Positions 20,898 through 29,894 of a DNA stretch of 64,000 bases are shown here, one piece after another (positions within the stretch are counted from its first letter, which is position 1; each line of letters starts with the position of its first letter). Location of the stretch: contig JBCDJT010000004.1 of NCBI GenBank assembly GCA_038747545.1, positions 1 through 64,000 of the forward strand. The letters are read 5' to 3'. The stretch comes from JBCCMF01 sp038747545 (GTDB lineage Bacteria > Bacteroidota > Rhodothermia > Rhodothermales > JBCCMF01). A model generated the notes under the pieces. That model had not been told where the DNA came from, did not search any database, and worked only from the letters and a program-made list of their open reading frames with translations. The position numbers were made by a program, and so were the translations under genes.

Positions 20898-21857
20898 ATG
20901 CGCATCACCGACCTGCTAGACACCGACGCTGGCGCCCCTTCGATCTCTTATGAGTTGATCCCCCCGAAGCGTGGCGGCTCGGTGCGGGAGGTACTGGCTG
21001 TCATCGAAGACCTGATGCCGTTTGACCCCGCCTTTATCGACGTCACCAGCCACTCGGCACAAGCCTACTATGAAGAGATGGCCGACGGCACGTGGCGCCG
21101 CCGCGTGAAGCGCAAGCGTCCAGGCACGCTGGGCATGTGCGCCGCCATCCAAAGCCGGTTCAACATCCCGACGGTGCCGCACTTGCTCTGCCTAGGCTTC
21201 ACACGCGAGGAAACCGAAGATGCCCTCATCGAACTGAACTACCTCGGCATCGAGAACGTGATGGCGCTGCGCGGCGACGACCACGGCTACCAGAAGGCCG
21301 TCCCACGCGACCGCTCGCGCAACCGCTACGCCTGCGACCTCGTGGAGCAGATCACGGCGATGAACCAAGGGCAGTTCCTAGAGGAACTGATCGACGCCGT
21401 CCCCACCAACTTCTGCGTGGGCGTGGCGGGCTACCCCGAGAAGCATTTCGAGGCGCCCAACCTGACGTGGGACATCCTAAACGTGAAGCGCAAAGTGGAT
21501 GCTGGCGCATGCTACATCGTCACGCAGATGTTCTTCGACAACCGCCACTACTTCAACTTCGTGGAGCGCTGCCGCGATGTGGGGATCACCGTGCCCATCA
21601 TCCCCGGGCTGAAGGTGCTGACGAGCAAGCGGCAGCTCCGGGCCCTGCCGCAGAAGTTCTTTCTCGAGATCCCCGAGGCGCTGGCCGCAGAGATCGAGGC
21701 TGCCGATGACGCGCATGTCAAGGAGATAGGCATCGCCTGGGCCATCCGGCAGAGCGAAGAGCTGTTGAGCGCGGGCGTGCCGTACCTGCACTACTACATC
21801 ATGCAGCGCAGTGGTATTGTGAAGCCCGTCGTCGAGGCGTTGCGCAAGATGGCGTGA
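20898..21857 (+). CDS. metF: 5,10-Methylenetetrahydrofolate reductase
   Basis: MetF reduces methylene-THF to methyl-THF, the methyl donor for MetH. I start it at the ATG at 20898 (MRITDLLD, 319 residues); an open frame upstream adds only non-conserved residues. It has ISYELIPPKRGG at the N-terminus, FIDVTSHS, NVMALRGDD at about residue 128, FCVGVAGYPEKH near 180 and ITQMFF-like IVTQMFFDN near 212, the flavin barrel signatures. Divergent from metK, it completes the methyl cycle encoded here. Confidence 0.96.
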   Translation: MRITDLLDTDAGAPSISYELIPPKRGGSVREVLAVIEDLMPFDPAFIDVTSHSAQAYYEEMADGTWRRRVKRKRPGTLGMCAAIQSRFNIPTVPHLLCLGFTREETEDALIELNYLGIENVMALRGDDHGYQKAVPRDRSRNRYACDLVEQITAMNQGQFLEELIDAVPTNFCVGVAGYPEKHFEAPNLTWDILNVKRKVDAGACYIVTQMFFDNRHYFNFVERCRDVGITVPIIPGLKVLTSKRQLRALPQKFFLEIPEALAAEIEAADDAHVKEIGIAWAIRQSEELLSAGVPYLHYYIMQRSGIVKPVVEALRKMA

Positions 21858-21982
21858 CGTGACCGGAAGCGACGAAAGCGTGTACGCCCACGGCGCAGCA
21901 GGGCAGGCCGTGAAACCCACAGGCGTTTTCGCTCATTTGGGTGACTGACCTTCCTGTGCCACTAAGCCTGTGCCTCACGATT

Positions 21983-22339
21983 ATGTCGCTCTTCGAGATC
22001 GAGTACAGCCCTTCCGACCTCCGCCGCGATGCCGAGCGGATCTACGACCATGCCCGGCGTGATGCCGAAGTCGCGGCCCGCCGCGCCTATGATGCCGCCA
22101 GTGACCTTGATTATCGCTCGTGGCCTGTCATCGCCACGGGCGCCGCGCTCTTGGCAGGCGTTGTGCTTGGCGGTGCGTATGTCTACTGGCGCAGCCAGCA
22201 GCAAGCGGCATCCCCTACGCACCTGCCGTATGAAGAGTGGACCAAAGACCAGCTGTACGAGCGCGCGCGCCAAGAGCAGATCGAAGGGCGGTCGAGCATG
22301 ACCAAGATGCAACTCATCGAAGCCCTGCGCAGCGTTTGA
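21983..22339 (+). CDS. Membrane-anchored protein with Rho-N/SAP-like C-terminal module
   Basis: A 118-residue protein starting MSLFEIEYS; a longer frame upstream is not needed. It has an N-terminal Arg/Ala helix (ERIYDHARRDAEVAARRAYDAA) likely to be a coiled coil, one membrane helix (about residues 43-64, WPVIATGAALLAGVVLGGAYVYW), then a 40-residue tail, EWTKDQLYERARQEQIEG...MTKMQLIEALRS. That tail resembles the small helix-extended-loop-helix module at the N-terminus of Rho and in SAP-type nucleic-acid binders. The function is unknown. It lies 42 bases before ftsE. Confidence 0.65.
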   Translation: MSLFEIEYSPSDLRRDAERIYDHARRDAEVAARRAYDAASDLDYRSWPVIATGAALLAGVVLGGAYVYWRSQQQAASPTHLPYEEWTKDQLYERARQEQIEGRSSMTKMQLIEALRSV

Positions 22340-22381
22340 TCGTAGATTGGCGGCTCGCCTCAGCCACGTCCCGCGCAGCCC

Positions 22382-23062
22382 ATGATTGATCTCCGCAACA
22401 CGACCGTCCGCTACGACACGCCGACGGGGCCGCGCACGGTCTTCGAGAACCTCTCGCTCCAGATCAATCGCGGCGAGATGGCCTACCTGATCGGGCCTAC
22501 GGGCAGCGGCAAGAGCAGCCTGCTCCGGCTCATCTACATGGACCGGATGCCCGATGCCGGCGTGGTTCGTGTGGGCGACTACCGCTCAGATATGATTGCG
22601 CCCAAGCAGATCCCGTACCTGCGGCGGTCGCTGGGCATCGTGTTTCAGGACTTCCAGCTGCTGCCCGACCGCAACGTGTACGAGAACGTGGCCTTCGCGC
22701 TCTACGCCACGGGCAAGAGCGGCACGGCAGTACGGCAGCGTGTGGTGCAGGTGCTCGCTCGCGTGGGGCTGAGCCATAAAACGAAGCAGTACCCGCACGA
22801 ACTATCCGGTGGCGAGCAGCAGCGCGTCACCATCGCCCGCGCCATCGCCAACGAGCCGTGGATCCTGCTAGCCGATGAGCCCACGGGCAACCTCGACCCG
22901 CGCGTCTCGGACGAGATCCAGAAGCTGCTCATCGGCCTCAACAAGCAGGGCATGACGGTGTTTATGGTCACGCACGATTACCGCATCGTCCGCGAGTTTC
23001 CGGCGCGCACGCTGGCGTTTATGAAGGGGCAACTCACCGAGGTGGACCCGCTCTCGCTGTGA
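22382..23062 (+). CDS. ftsE: Cell-division ABC ATPase FtsE
   Basis: FtsE with the membrane protein FtsX relays divisome signals to peptidoglycan hydrolases. The 226-residue ATPase has Walker A GPTGSGKSS at about residues 40-48, the Q-loop in VFQDFQLLPDRNVYENVAF (the FtsE-type wording), signature LSGGEQQRV at about 140, Walker B ILLADEPTGNLD and the His switch VTHDY. No ftsX is adjacent, so the partner must be elsewhere or the protein could serve another ABC transporter. The LLPDRNVYENV segment favours FtsE. Confidence 0.88.
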   Translation: MIDLRNTTVRYDTPTGPRTVFENLSLQINRGEMAYLIGPTGSGKSSLLRLIYMDRMPDAGVVRVGDYRSDMIAPKQIPYLRRSLGIVFQDFQLLPDRNVYENVAFALYATGKSGTAVRQRVVQVLARVGLSHKTKQYPHELSGGEQQRVTIARAIANEPWILLADEPTGNLDPRVSDEIQKLLIGLNKQGMTVFMVTHDYRIVREFPARTLAFMKGQLTEVDPLSL

Positions 23063-23186
23063 CGCCAGCGCTGTACCTTCAGTGCCGCACCCGTGGTACA
23101 GCGGCACGTGCGGTAGCATTGCACTTTCTCCTACTGCGCGCTATGCTGTACCCTGAGAATCCTCGCGCCTTACCCGACCTTTGGCT

Positions 23187-23762
23187 ATGTCTCCAGGCGA
23201 TGTCACCCTGCTGCTCCGCGACATGAAGGCGGGCAAGCCAGAGGCGATGGATGCGCTCATGCCCGTCGTCTACGAGGAGCTGCGCGCGATGGCGCATCAC
23301 AAGCTGCGCGCCGAGCGGAACGACCACACGCTCAACACGACGGCGCTCGTCCACGAGGCGTACCTCAAGATCGTGGATCAGCGCTGGGCGAACGTCCACG
23401 ACCGGGCGCACTTCCTGGCCATCGCGGCGCAGGCGATGCGGCGGGTCCTCGTCAGCTACGCCCGGCAGCGGCATGCCCAGAAGCGCGGCGGCCACGACAC
23501 CCCGCTCCCCCTGGACGACCACCTCAACACACTCTCGCTCGCCTTCTCGCCGGACCACCTGGACCAGCTGCTCTCGCTGGACGACGCGATGACCAAGCTG
23601 GAGGTCTTCAACGAGCGCGGATGCCGCGTGGTGGAGTACCGCTTCTTTGGCGGCATGACCCACGAGGAGGTGGCCCGGGTGATGAACGTCTCGGTGCCGA
23701 CGGTGCGCCGCGCCTGGACCACCTCGCGGCTCTGGCTGCGGCAGACGATGCAGGCGGCATGA
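23187..23762 (+). CDS. ECF sigma factor paired with kinase (copy 1)
   Basis: A 191-residue extracytoplasmic-function sigma factor of the type encoded next to Ser/Thr kinases (TIGR02999-like / ECF43-like). Region 2 carries HTLNTTALVHEAYLKI at about residues 48-63, where most ECF factors have acidic residues before the LV..E; here Asn-Thr-Thr replaces them. Region 4 is the helix-turn-helix MTHEEVARVMNVSVPTVRRAW. I start it at the ATG at 23187 rather than the TTG six bases earlier. Its stop overlaps the kinase start (ATGA). By analogy with the described EcfP-PknT pair of Vibrio, phosphorylation of a Thr in this segment may switch it on. Confidence 0.92.
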   Translation: MSPGDVTLLLRDMKAGKPEAMDALMPVVYEELRAMAHHKLRAERNDHTLNTTALVHEAYLKIVDQRWANVHDRAHFLAIAAQAMRRVLVSYARQRHAQKRGGHDTPLPLDDHLNTLSLAFSPDHLDQLLSLDDAMTKLEVFNERGCRVVEYRFFGGMTHEEVARVMNVSVPTVRRAWTTSRLWLRQTMQAA

Positions 23763-26209
23763 CCCGAGCACGCTGGATAGCGCTGGAGGACGCGTTCGAG
23801 CGCATCGACGCGTTGCCCGCTACCGAGCAGGCCGCGGCGATGGCCGACCTGCGCGAACGCGACCCCGTCCTCCACGCTGACCTCGCGGCGCTGCGCGACA
23901 GCTACGCCGCCGAGCCGAATTTCCTGGAAACCGCCTTCGCGGGGTTGCCGCCGCCTCCCGCCCGTCCCCAGACAGGTTATGCGCCCGGCGACCAGATCGG
24001 CGTGTACGGCATCGTGCGGCTCTTGGGCGAGGGCGGCATGGGCAGCGTGTACCTTGTTGAGCGCGAGGCGCCGTACCAGCAGCAGGCCGCGCTCAAGGTG
24101 TTGCGCGTGCGGCCGGGCCGCGACATGGCCCAGCGGTTCCACGCCGAGCGGCAAATCCTGGCTACGCTGACGCACCCGCACATCGCCCGGCTCTTGGACG
24201 GCGGTACCACGCCCGAGGGGCAGCCCTACTTCGTCATGGCGTACGTGGAGGGCGTCTCGATCACCCAGTACGCCCAGCAGCACCGCTTGGGGCTCGATGC
24301 GCGGCTGCGGCTGTTTCAGGCCGTGTGCCAAGCGGTGGCCTATGCGCACCGCAACCTGGTCGTGCATCGCGACCTCAAGCCCACCAACATCCTGGTCGAT
24401 GGCGAGGGCACGGTGAAGCTGCTCGACTTCGGCATTGCGAAGCTCCTGGCGCCCACCGCTGGGGCGCTGACGGTGGAGACGGGGCGCCTGATGACGCCCG
24501 GCTACGCCGCCCCGGAGCAGATCAAGGGCGAAGCCATCACCACCGCCACGGATGTGTACGCCCTGGGCGTGCTGCTCTACGAACTCCTGACCGACCAGCG
24601 CCTCCTCGACCCCGCAGCCCACCCGGCCGAGGCGGCGCGGCACATCTGCGAGGCCCCACCCACCCGACCGTCAACGGCCATCACGGGTACGCCCGAGCAC
24701 CTGCCGTATACGGCGCCTGCGTTGCGCAAGACGCTGCGCGGCGATCTCGACACGATGGTGCTGCACGCGCTCAACAAAGACCCCGAGCGCCGCTACGCCT
24801 CTGCCGACCAGTTCCACGACGACGTGGCCCGCTACCTCGGTGGCCTCCCGCTGAGCGCCCAGCCAGACAGCGTGGGGTATCGGCTGCGCAAGTTCGCCGG
24901 GCGGCACCGCGCGGGCGTGGCGGCGGCGGCGGCGTTCGTCCTGCTCCTCACAGCGGCGAGCCTTGCCCTAGCGCTCCAGGCCAGCCAGCTGCGTGCCACC
25001 ACGTCTGAGGCTCTGCAAGCCCAGGCCGAGGCCGAGCAGGTCAGCGCGTTGTTAATCGACGTCTTTCGGGCGGCTGACCCGAACGTGGCCCAGGGCGCAG
25101 CGCCCACCGCGCGCGAGCTGCTCGACCGGGGCCGCGAGAAAGTGGCCGCCGAACTCGACGATCAGCCCGCGACGCGCGCGCAGCTGCTGGCGGTGCTGAG
25201 CGACGTGTACGACGCCCTGGGCGCACCCGGCGATGCCTTGCCGATGGCCGAGGAGGTGCTCGCGCTCCGGCGCAGGCTGGCATCAGCCGATGCCGATGCT
25301 GACGTAGCCACCGCGCTCAACCGCCTGGGCTGGCTGCATCACCAGCGCGGGGACCACGCCACCGCCGACTCCATCCTGAACGAAGCCCTCGCGATGCGCC
25401 GGGCAGTGCTCCGCTCGGACGACCCCCGCATCGGGCGTACGCTGAACGATCTGGGCGTGGTCAACCAGTCGCTGGAGCGGCTGGATCGCACGGCGGCGTA
25501 CATCGAGGAGGCGCTGTCCATCCGCCGGGCGCACTACGGCCCCACGCACCGCGCCGTGGGCGTTACGCTCAACAACTTGGCCGCGCTGTACTGGGGCCAA
25601 GGCGACTATGCCAAGGCCGAGCGCGCCTTCCGCGAGTCCTTGGTGGTGCTCGATGCCGAGGACGGCGCCCGAAGCCCGCGCTATGCCGTCGCCTTGCACA
25701 ACATCGGGACGGCGTTGCTCATGCAAGAGGCCTATGACCAAGCCGAAGGCGCGTACCGCCAGGCGCTGGCCATCCGCATGGCGGTCCTGGAACCGGGGCA
25801 CAAAAACCTGGCAGATACGCAGTACGGCCTGGGCAACCTGTACAGCCGCATGGGGCGGCTGCGCGAGGCTGACAGCCTGCTCACGGCAGCTGTGGCCACC
25901 TACCGCGCCGGTCATGGCGATGCGTTTGGCCCCGCCGCCCACGCCCTCCTGTCGCTGGCCAAGGTGCGTACACAGCGCCACAGCGCCGACGCCCTAGACG
26001 TGCATCAAGAAGCCTATGCCGCAGCACAGGCCGCGTTTGGCGCGACCCACCGCGAGACGGTGACGGCAGGACTGCAGCTGGCCAAGGCATTGCCCGCTGC
26101 CGAGGCGCAGGCCTTCCTCCGCAACCTCCTCGCCCTACTTGATGCCGCAGGCAGCACCGACGCGGCGCGCGTCCAGGCCGCGCTGGATGACCTGAGCGCA
26201 TCCATATAA
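23759..26209 (+). CDS. Membrane Ser/Thr protein kinase with TPR sensor (copy 1)
   Basis: An 816-residue PknB-like kinase. A short N-terminal helical segment (1-80) precedes the kinase domain: glycine loop LLGEGGMGSVY, Lys113 in ALKVLR, HRDLKPTN with catalytic Asp205, DFG with Asp223, then TPGYAAPEQ. One membrane helix follows at about residues 383-405 (GVAAAAAFVLLLTAASLALAL). The C-terminal half is made of tetratricopeptide repeats (about 430-790; ALNRLGWLHHQRGDHATADSIL-type units, shown here in part). The ATG overlaps the stop of the sigma-factor gene, so the two are one unit. The TPR part probably faces the periplasm and senses an unknown partner. Confidence 0.95.
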   Translation: MTRARWIALEDAFERIDALPATEQAAAMADLRERDPVLHADLAALRDSYAAEPNFLETAFAGLPPPPARPQTGYAPGDQIGVYGIVRLLGEGGMGSVYLVEREAPYQQQAALKVLRVRPGRDMAQRFHAERQILATLTHPHIARLLDGGTTPEGQPYFVMAYVEGVSITQYAQQHRLGLDARLRLFQAVCQAVAYAHRNLVVHRDLKPTNILVDGEGTVKLLDFGIAKLLAPTAGALTVETGRLMTPGYAAPEQIKGEAITTATDVYALGVLLYELLTDQRLLDPAAHPAEAARHICEAPPTRPSTAITGTPEHLPYTAPALRKTLRGDLDTMVLHALNKDPERRYASADQFHDDVARYLGGLPLSAQPDSVGYRLRKFAGRHRAGVAAAAAFVLLLTAASLALALQASQLRATTSEALQAQAEAEQVSALLIDVFRAADPNVAQGAAPTARELLDRGREKVAAELDDQPATRAQLLAVLSDVYDALGAPGDALPMAEEVLALRRRLASADADADVATALNRLGWLHHQRGDHATADSILNEALAMRRAVLRSDDPRIGRTLNDLGVVNQSLERLDRTAAYIEEALSIRRAHYGPTHRAVGVTLNNLAALYWGQGDYAKAERAFRESLVVLDAEDGARSPRYAVALHNIGTALLMQEAYDQAEGAYRQALAIRMAVLEPGHKNLADTQYGLGNLYSRMGRLREADSLLTAAVATYRAGHGDAFGPAAHALLSLAKVRTQRHSADALDVHQEAYAAAQAAFGATHRETVTAGLQLAKALPAAEAQAFLRNLLALLDAAGSTDAARVQAALDDLSASI

Positions 26210-26276
26210 GCGCACATCCGAAAAAAGTGAGCGGTGTATGATCAGGTGACGGCTGTTTGTGCGCGTGTGTGAATAG

Positions 26277-26292
26277 GGGACGATTCCGTCCC
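26277..26292. other. Short hairpin upstream of surface-protein gene
   Basis: GGGACG-ATTC-CGTCCC is a perfect six-base stem 30 bases before the surface-protein start, in the 112-bp gap after the kinase. It may be an operator, an mRNA 5' structure or the kinase terminator; no T-run follows. Confidence 0.3.
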
Positions 26293-26321
26293 ATCACCCT
26301 TGAACCACATACGCAGCCATC

Positions 26322-29300
26322 ATGATACCGCTACGCGCGCTAGTTCTGGCCTCCCTCCTCCTGCTGGCCGGGGCCGTCTACGGCTCCGCACCCGCCACAG
26401 CCGCCAGCCCTACAGACGGCACCCGAGCCGTCTCGGATAAACGCGCCTTTTTCGACGGAGAGGGCGAAGCACAGGTCTCCGAGCCCTACACCTTCGACGT
26501 CGGTTTTGAAAACACCAGCCAGGCCAGCGGCGGGCCCTTCTTGGTCACAGGCTCGGGCATCCGTACGACCGTCCCCACGCACTTTCAGGACATCGAGGTG
26601 TCAGACAACAGGTGCAGCGCAGACGGCAACGTTATCGACTGTGACCTGGGTAGCGTAGGGCCCAACGAGAACGTCTACATCAGCATCACGGGCACACCAA
26701 CAGCACCGGGGCAATCGACCATCACCGTCGTTGTCCGATCCAACGAGTTCGACCCCGATATCGGCAACAACACCGTCTCGGGTGTCGTCTCTGTCATCGA
26801 ACCTCTGCCGGGCAGCATCTCAGGCCTGAAGTGGGCCGATAACGACGGCGATGGCGTGTTCGACGTCAACAGCGAGCCGGGGCTGGCCGACTGGCCCGTC
26901 TTCATCGACCTCAACGGCGACGGCTCGGCAGGGGCCGATGAGCCCTCGCTGACGACCGACGCCAACGGCTCGTTCTTCTTCGGGGACCTGGAGCCCGGGA
27001 CCTACACGGTCTGCGAGGGTAGCCGCCCCGGATGGGTACAGACGTTTCCCGCCTCCGGCTGCCACACCGTCACCGTGGAGCCGGGTCAGGCTGTGGAGGG
27101 CGTCAACTTCGGCAACCGACCCGCCGGAGAGATCGGCGGGCGAAAGTGGCACGACGAGAACGCCGACGGCGAGCAGAACAACGGCGAGCCGCCCCTGGAA
27201 GGCTTCGTCTTCTTCGCTGACCTCGACGGAAGCGGCACACTGGACGCTGGCGAACCGTCGTCCACGAGCAACGCGGAGGGGGCCTACCGCCTCACCGACC
27301 TCATGCCCGGCACCTACGTCGTACGTGAGCAGCCGCGCGAGGGCTGGCGCACGGTGACGCCTGCCAGCGGGCAGTACACGGTTGAGCTGGGCGGCAATAG
27401 CCCGCTCATCCAAGAGGACTTCGACTTTGGCAACCAGCAGTACGGCCACATCCACGGCATCAAGTACCACGACATCAACCAGAACCGCGTGCAAGACATC
27501 GCGGAGGGCGAGTTCGGGCTCAGCGGCGTCACCATCCAACTCATCGACAGCCAAGGGACCGTGGTGCGCGAGCAGATGACCCACCCGATGGACGCCAACG
27601 AAGACGGCCTGTTCGATCCCGGCACCGAGATGGGGCTGTTCTGGTTCGAGAACGTCATTCCCGGCACGTACACCGTGCGCGAGGTCGTGCCCGAGGGCAT
27701 CACCTCCTCCTCGCCGGATGGCAGCCAAACCGTGGACCTGACGCCGGGCCTGTTCGTCAACCTCAGCTTTGGCAACTTTGGGTATGTCGAGGACTGGGGT
27801 GACCTGCCGGACCCGCGCTTCATCCCCACGCCCACCCAGTGCGTGGCACCTAACCGTCCCAACGGCTCCCAATGCTACATCACGACCGGCGCACTTGGCC
27901 CTCACCACCTGTATGTTGCCAGCGACCCCAACCCGCTGCGCCTAGGTACGCTCATCGACAACGAGACGAACGGCCAACCCACCGCCGACGCCTATGGCGA
28001 CGACAACGTGCCGCCCACCGCCGTCAACGGCGTGGACGACGAGGACGGCATCAGCACGCTGGCCTTCCAGAACGGCACGACGGCCACGCAGGGCTCGTTC
28101 GAGATCACCGTCTCTGGCCCTCCCGGACGCACGGCGCGTCTGGACGCCTGGATCGACTTCGACGACGACGGCCTTCTGCAAAACTCTGAGCAGATCTTCA
28201 TCTCCTTCGCTATCCCCATCCCAGGCAGTGGTAGCGTCACGCAAACGCTCAGCTTCACGGTACCCCCTGGCTTCAACGGCGGCACCTTCGCCCGCTTCCG
28301 GCTGAGCTACGTGGGCGGCCTCTTACCCTACGGCCCCGTGGTCGATGGCGAGGTGGAAGACTACGCGCTCATCGGCCTCGACTACGGCGATGCCCGCCAG
28401 TTTGAACTGGATGGCCTGCTCCCCGAGTTTCCGTCGGGCTATCCCGTGAACCTGGCAGCCAACGGCGCACGCCATGTGGTCACCTCGCAGGTTCGGCTGG
28501 GACCGATGGCCGACCCCGACCCCAACGGCGGCGACCCCACGATCCTCGCTTCCGGCGACGATGCGTTCATGGACGACGACGAGGACGGCATCGTGTTCGT
28601 CGATGGCGCGGTGCCGATGACGCTCCAGTTTGAAGACACTGTCCCCGACCCCGCTGCGGGTCAGCCGTGGCCGTTCACCGGTTTCTACCGCGATACTGAG
28701 GTGGAGGTGATCCCGCTGGCCAGCGTCCAAGGCATGCTCAACGCGTGGATCGACTGGAACCGCGACGGCGACTGGGACGACGAGGGCGAGCAGATCTTCA
28801 CCAACGAACCTGTGAGCACGCAGGAAGACACCCTCCGCTTCCAGGTGCCCGCCGATGCCGTCTTCGGCTATACCTACGGCCGCTTCCGCTTCAACCGGCT
28901 GGGCAACCTCTCCGTCACAGGCGCCGGTGCCGATGGCGAGGTGGAAGACTACCTGCTGGCTACGCTGCCCCCGCTCGACTTCGGCGACGTGTCCGGCGTC
29001 TACCCTGCGACCGCAGCAGAGATGGGCGCCCGGCATCAGGTGGGCGATCTCCGCCTCGGGGCCACCCTCACGCCCGACTTCGACGCTGGCATCCCCGTGG
29101 CCACCAAAGCCGACGATGATGACGGCGTGACGATGGCCGCTGAGCTGCTGCGCGGCGGCGCCGAAACCATCACCGTAGAGGTGGGCGGCCTAGGCAACGC
29201 CTTCCTCAACGCCTGGATCGACTGGAACGGCGACGGCGATTGGGACGACGCCGACGAGCAGGTCGTGACGGACGAGGCCTTGGCGCCAGGGACGCACACA

Positions 29301-29750
29301 CTTACCGTGAGCGTGCCCCTCTCCGCTACCTCGGGCGCGACGGGTGCGCGCTTCCGCCTCGGCGACAGCGGCGGCCTCGGCCCCATCGACCGCGCCAGCT
29401 TCCCGGTCACCACGGGCGAGGTGGAGGACTACGTCGTGTCGATCAGCGCCTCGGCGGTGAGCGTGGAGGACGACGGCGTGCTGCCCCAAGCGTTCGCGCT
29501 CCACGGCAACTACCCCAACCCGTTCAACCCGACCACCACCCTGCACTTCGACTTGCCCGAGGCTTCAGTCGTGCGGATCCAGGTCTTCAACCTACTGGGT
29601 CAGGCGGTACGCACGGTCGTCGATGAGCAGCGGCCAGCCGGACGGCATTCGGTGCGCTTCGACGCCACCGACCTGCCTTCGGGCACCTACCTCTACCGCA
29701 TGGACGCGGGCCGCTTCTCGCAGGTACGGCAGATGGTGCTGCTCAAGTAA
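26322..29750 (+). CDS. Secreted CnaB/GEVED-repeat surface protein with T9SS-type tail
   Basis: The 1142-residue protein has a signal peptide (MIPLRALVLASLLLLAGAV). A DUF11-like domain (35-160; NVYISITGT...NNTVSGVVSV) is followed by three SdrD/CnaB-like domains starting near residues 164, 268 and 376, each with a calcium-type D.N.DG.. loop and a 'PGTYTV.E' edge. Three GEVED domains end in GEVEDY at about 676, 871 and 1031. The last 80 residues are a type IX-like sorting domain (NYPNPFNPTTTLHFDLP ... GTYLYRMDAG). It is likely an adhesin or structural surface protein, secreted across the outer membrane. It follows ECF/kinase pair 1 and may be its target, by position only. Confidence 0.88.
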   Translation: MIPLRALVLASLLLLAGAVYGSAPATAASPTDGTRAVSDKRAFFDGEGEAQVSEPYTFDVGFENTSQASGGPFLVTGSGIRTTVPTHFQDIEVSDNRCSADGNVIDCDLGSVGPNENVYISITGTPTAPGQSTITVVVRSNEFDPDIGNNTVSGVVSVIEPLPGSISGLKWADNDGDGVFDVNSEPGLADWPVFIDLNGDGSAGADEPSLTTDANGSFFFGDLEPGTYTVCEGSRPGWVQTFPASGCHTVTVEPGQAVEGVNFGNRPAGEIGGRKWHDENADGEQNNGEPPLEGFVFFADLDGSGTLDAGEPSSTSNAEGAYRLTDLMPGTYVVREQPREGWRTVTPASGQYTVELGGNSPLIQEDFDFGNQQYGHIHGIKYHDINQNRVQDIAEGEFGLSGVTIQLIDSQGTVVREQMTHPMDANEDGLFDPGTEMGLFWFENVIPGTYTVREVVPEGITSSSPDGSQTVDLTPGLFVNLSFGNFGYVEDWGDLPDPRFIPTPTQCVAPNRPNGSQCYITTGALGPHHLYVASDPNPLRLGTLIDNETNGQPTADAYGDDNVPPTAVNGVDDEDGISTLAFQNGTTATQGSFEITVSGPPGRTARLDAWIDFDDDGLLQNSEQIFISFAIPIPGSGSVTQTLSFTVPPGFNGGTFARFRLSYVGGLLPYGPVVDGEVEDYALIGLDYGDARQFELDGLLPEFPSGYPVNLAANGARHVVTSQVRLGPMADPDPNGGDPTILASGDDAFMDDDEDGIVFVDGAVPMTLQFEDTVPDPAAGQPWPFTGFYRDTEVEVIPLASVQGMLNAWIDWNRDGDWDDEGEQIFTNEPVSTQEDTLRFQVPADAVFGYTYGRFRFNRLGNLSVTGAGADGEVEDYLLATLPPLDFGDVSGVYPATAAEMGARHQVGDLRLGATLTPDFDAGIPVATKADDDDGVTMAAELLRGGAETITVEVGGLGNAFLNAWIDWNGDGDWDDADEQVVTDEALAPGTHTLTVSVPLSATSGATGARFRLGDSGGLGPIDRASFPVTTGEVEDYVVSISASAVSVEDDGVLPQAFALHGNYPNPFNPTTTLHFDLPEASVVRIQVFNLLGQAVRTVVDEQRPAGRHSVRFDATDLPSGTYLYRMDAGRFSQVRQMVLLK

Positions 29751-29778
29751 GCCTCCTGCTTGTCGAGATCCTGTAGCT

Positions 29779-29810
29779 GGCGGGCGGGCTCCTTCGGGGG
29801 TGCGCCCGTC
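29779..29810 (+). terminator. Possible terminator after surface-protein gene
   Basis: GGCGGGCGGGCTCC and GGGGGTGCGCCCGTC pair with several mismatches around a short TTC loop, 29 bases after the stop. No T-run follows. The remaining 80 bases to the sulfatase gene hold no clear signal. Confidence 0.3.
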
Positions 29811-29894
29811 TCGCGTATGTCTTCCCCTACCATTGCTTCTCTCCGTGCCGATGGTTTAGTTCAGCGCATCCTCCTGTCACACTGTGCTGCGTCC

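Noticed and set aside
22382..23062. LolD/MacB-type exporter ATPase
   Set aside because: Possible from the ABC fold, but the FQDFQLLPDRNVYENV wording is that of FtsE and no permease gene is adjacent.
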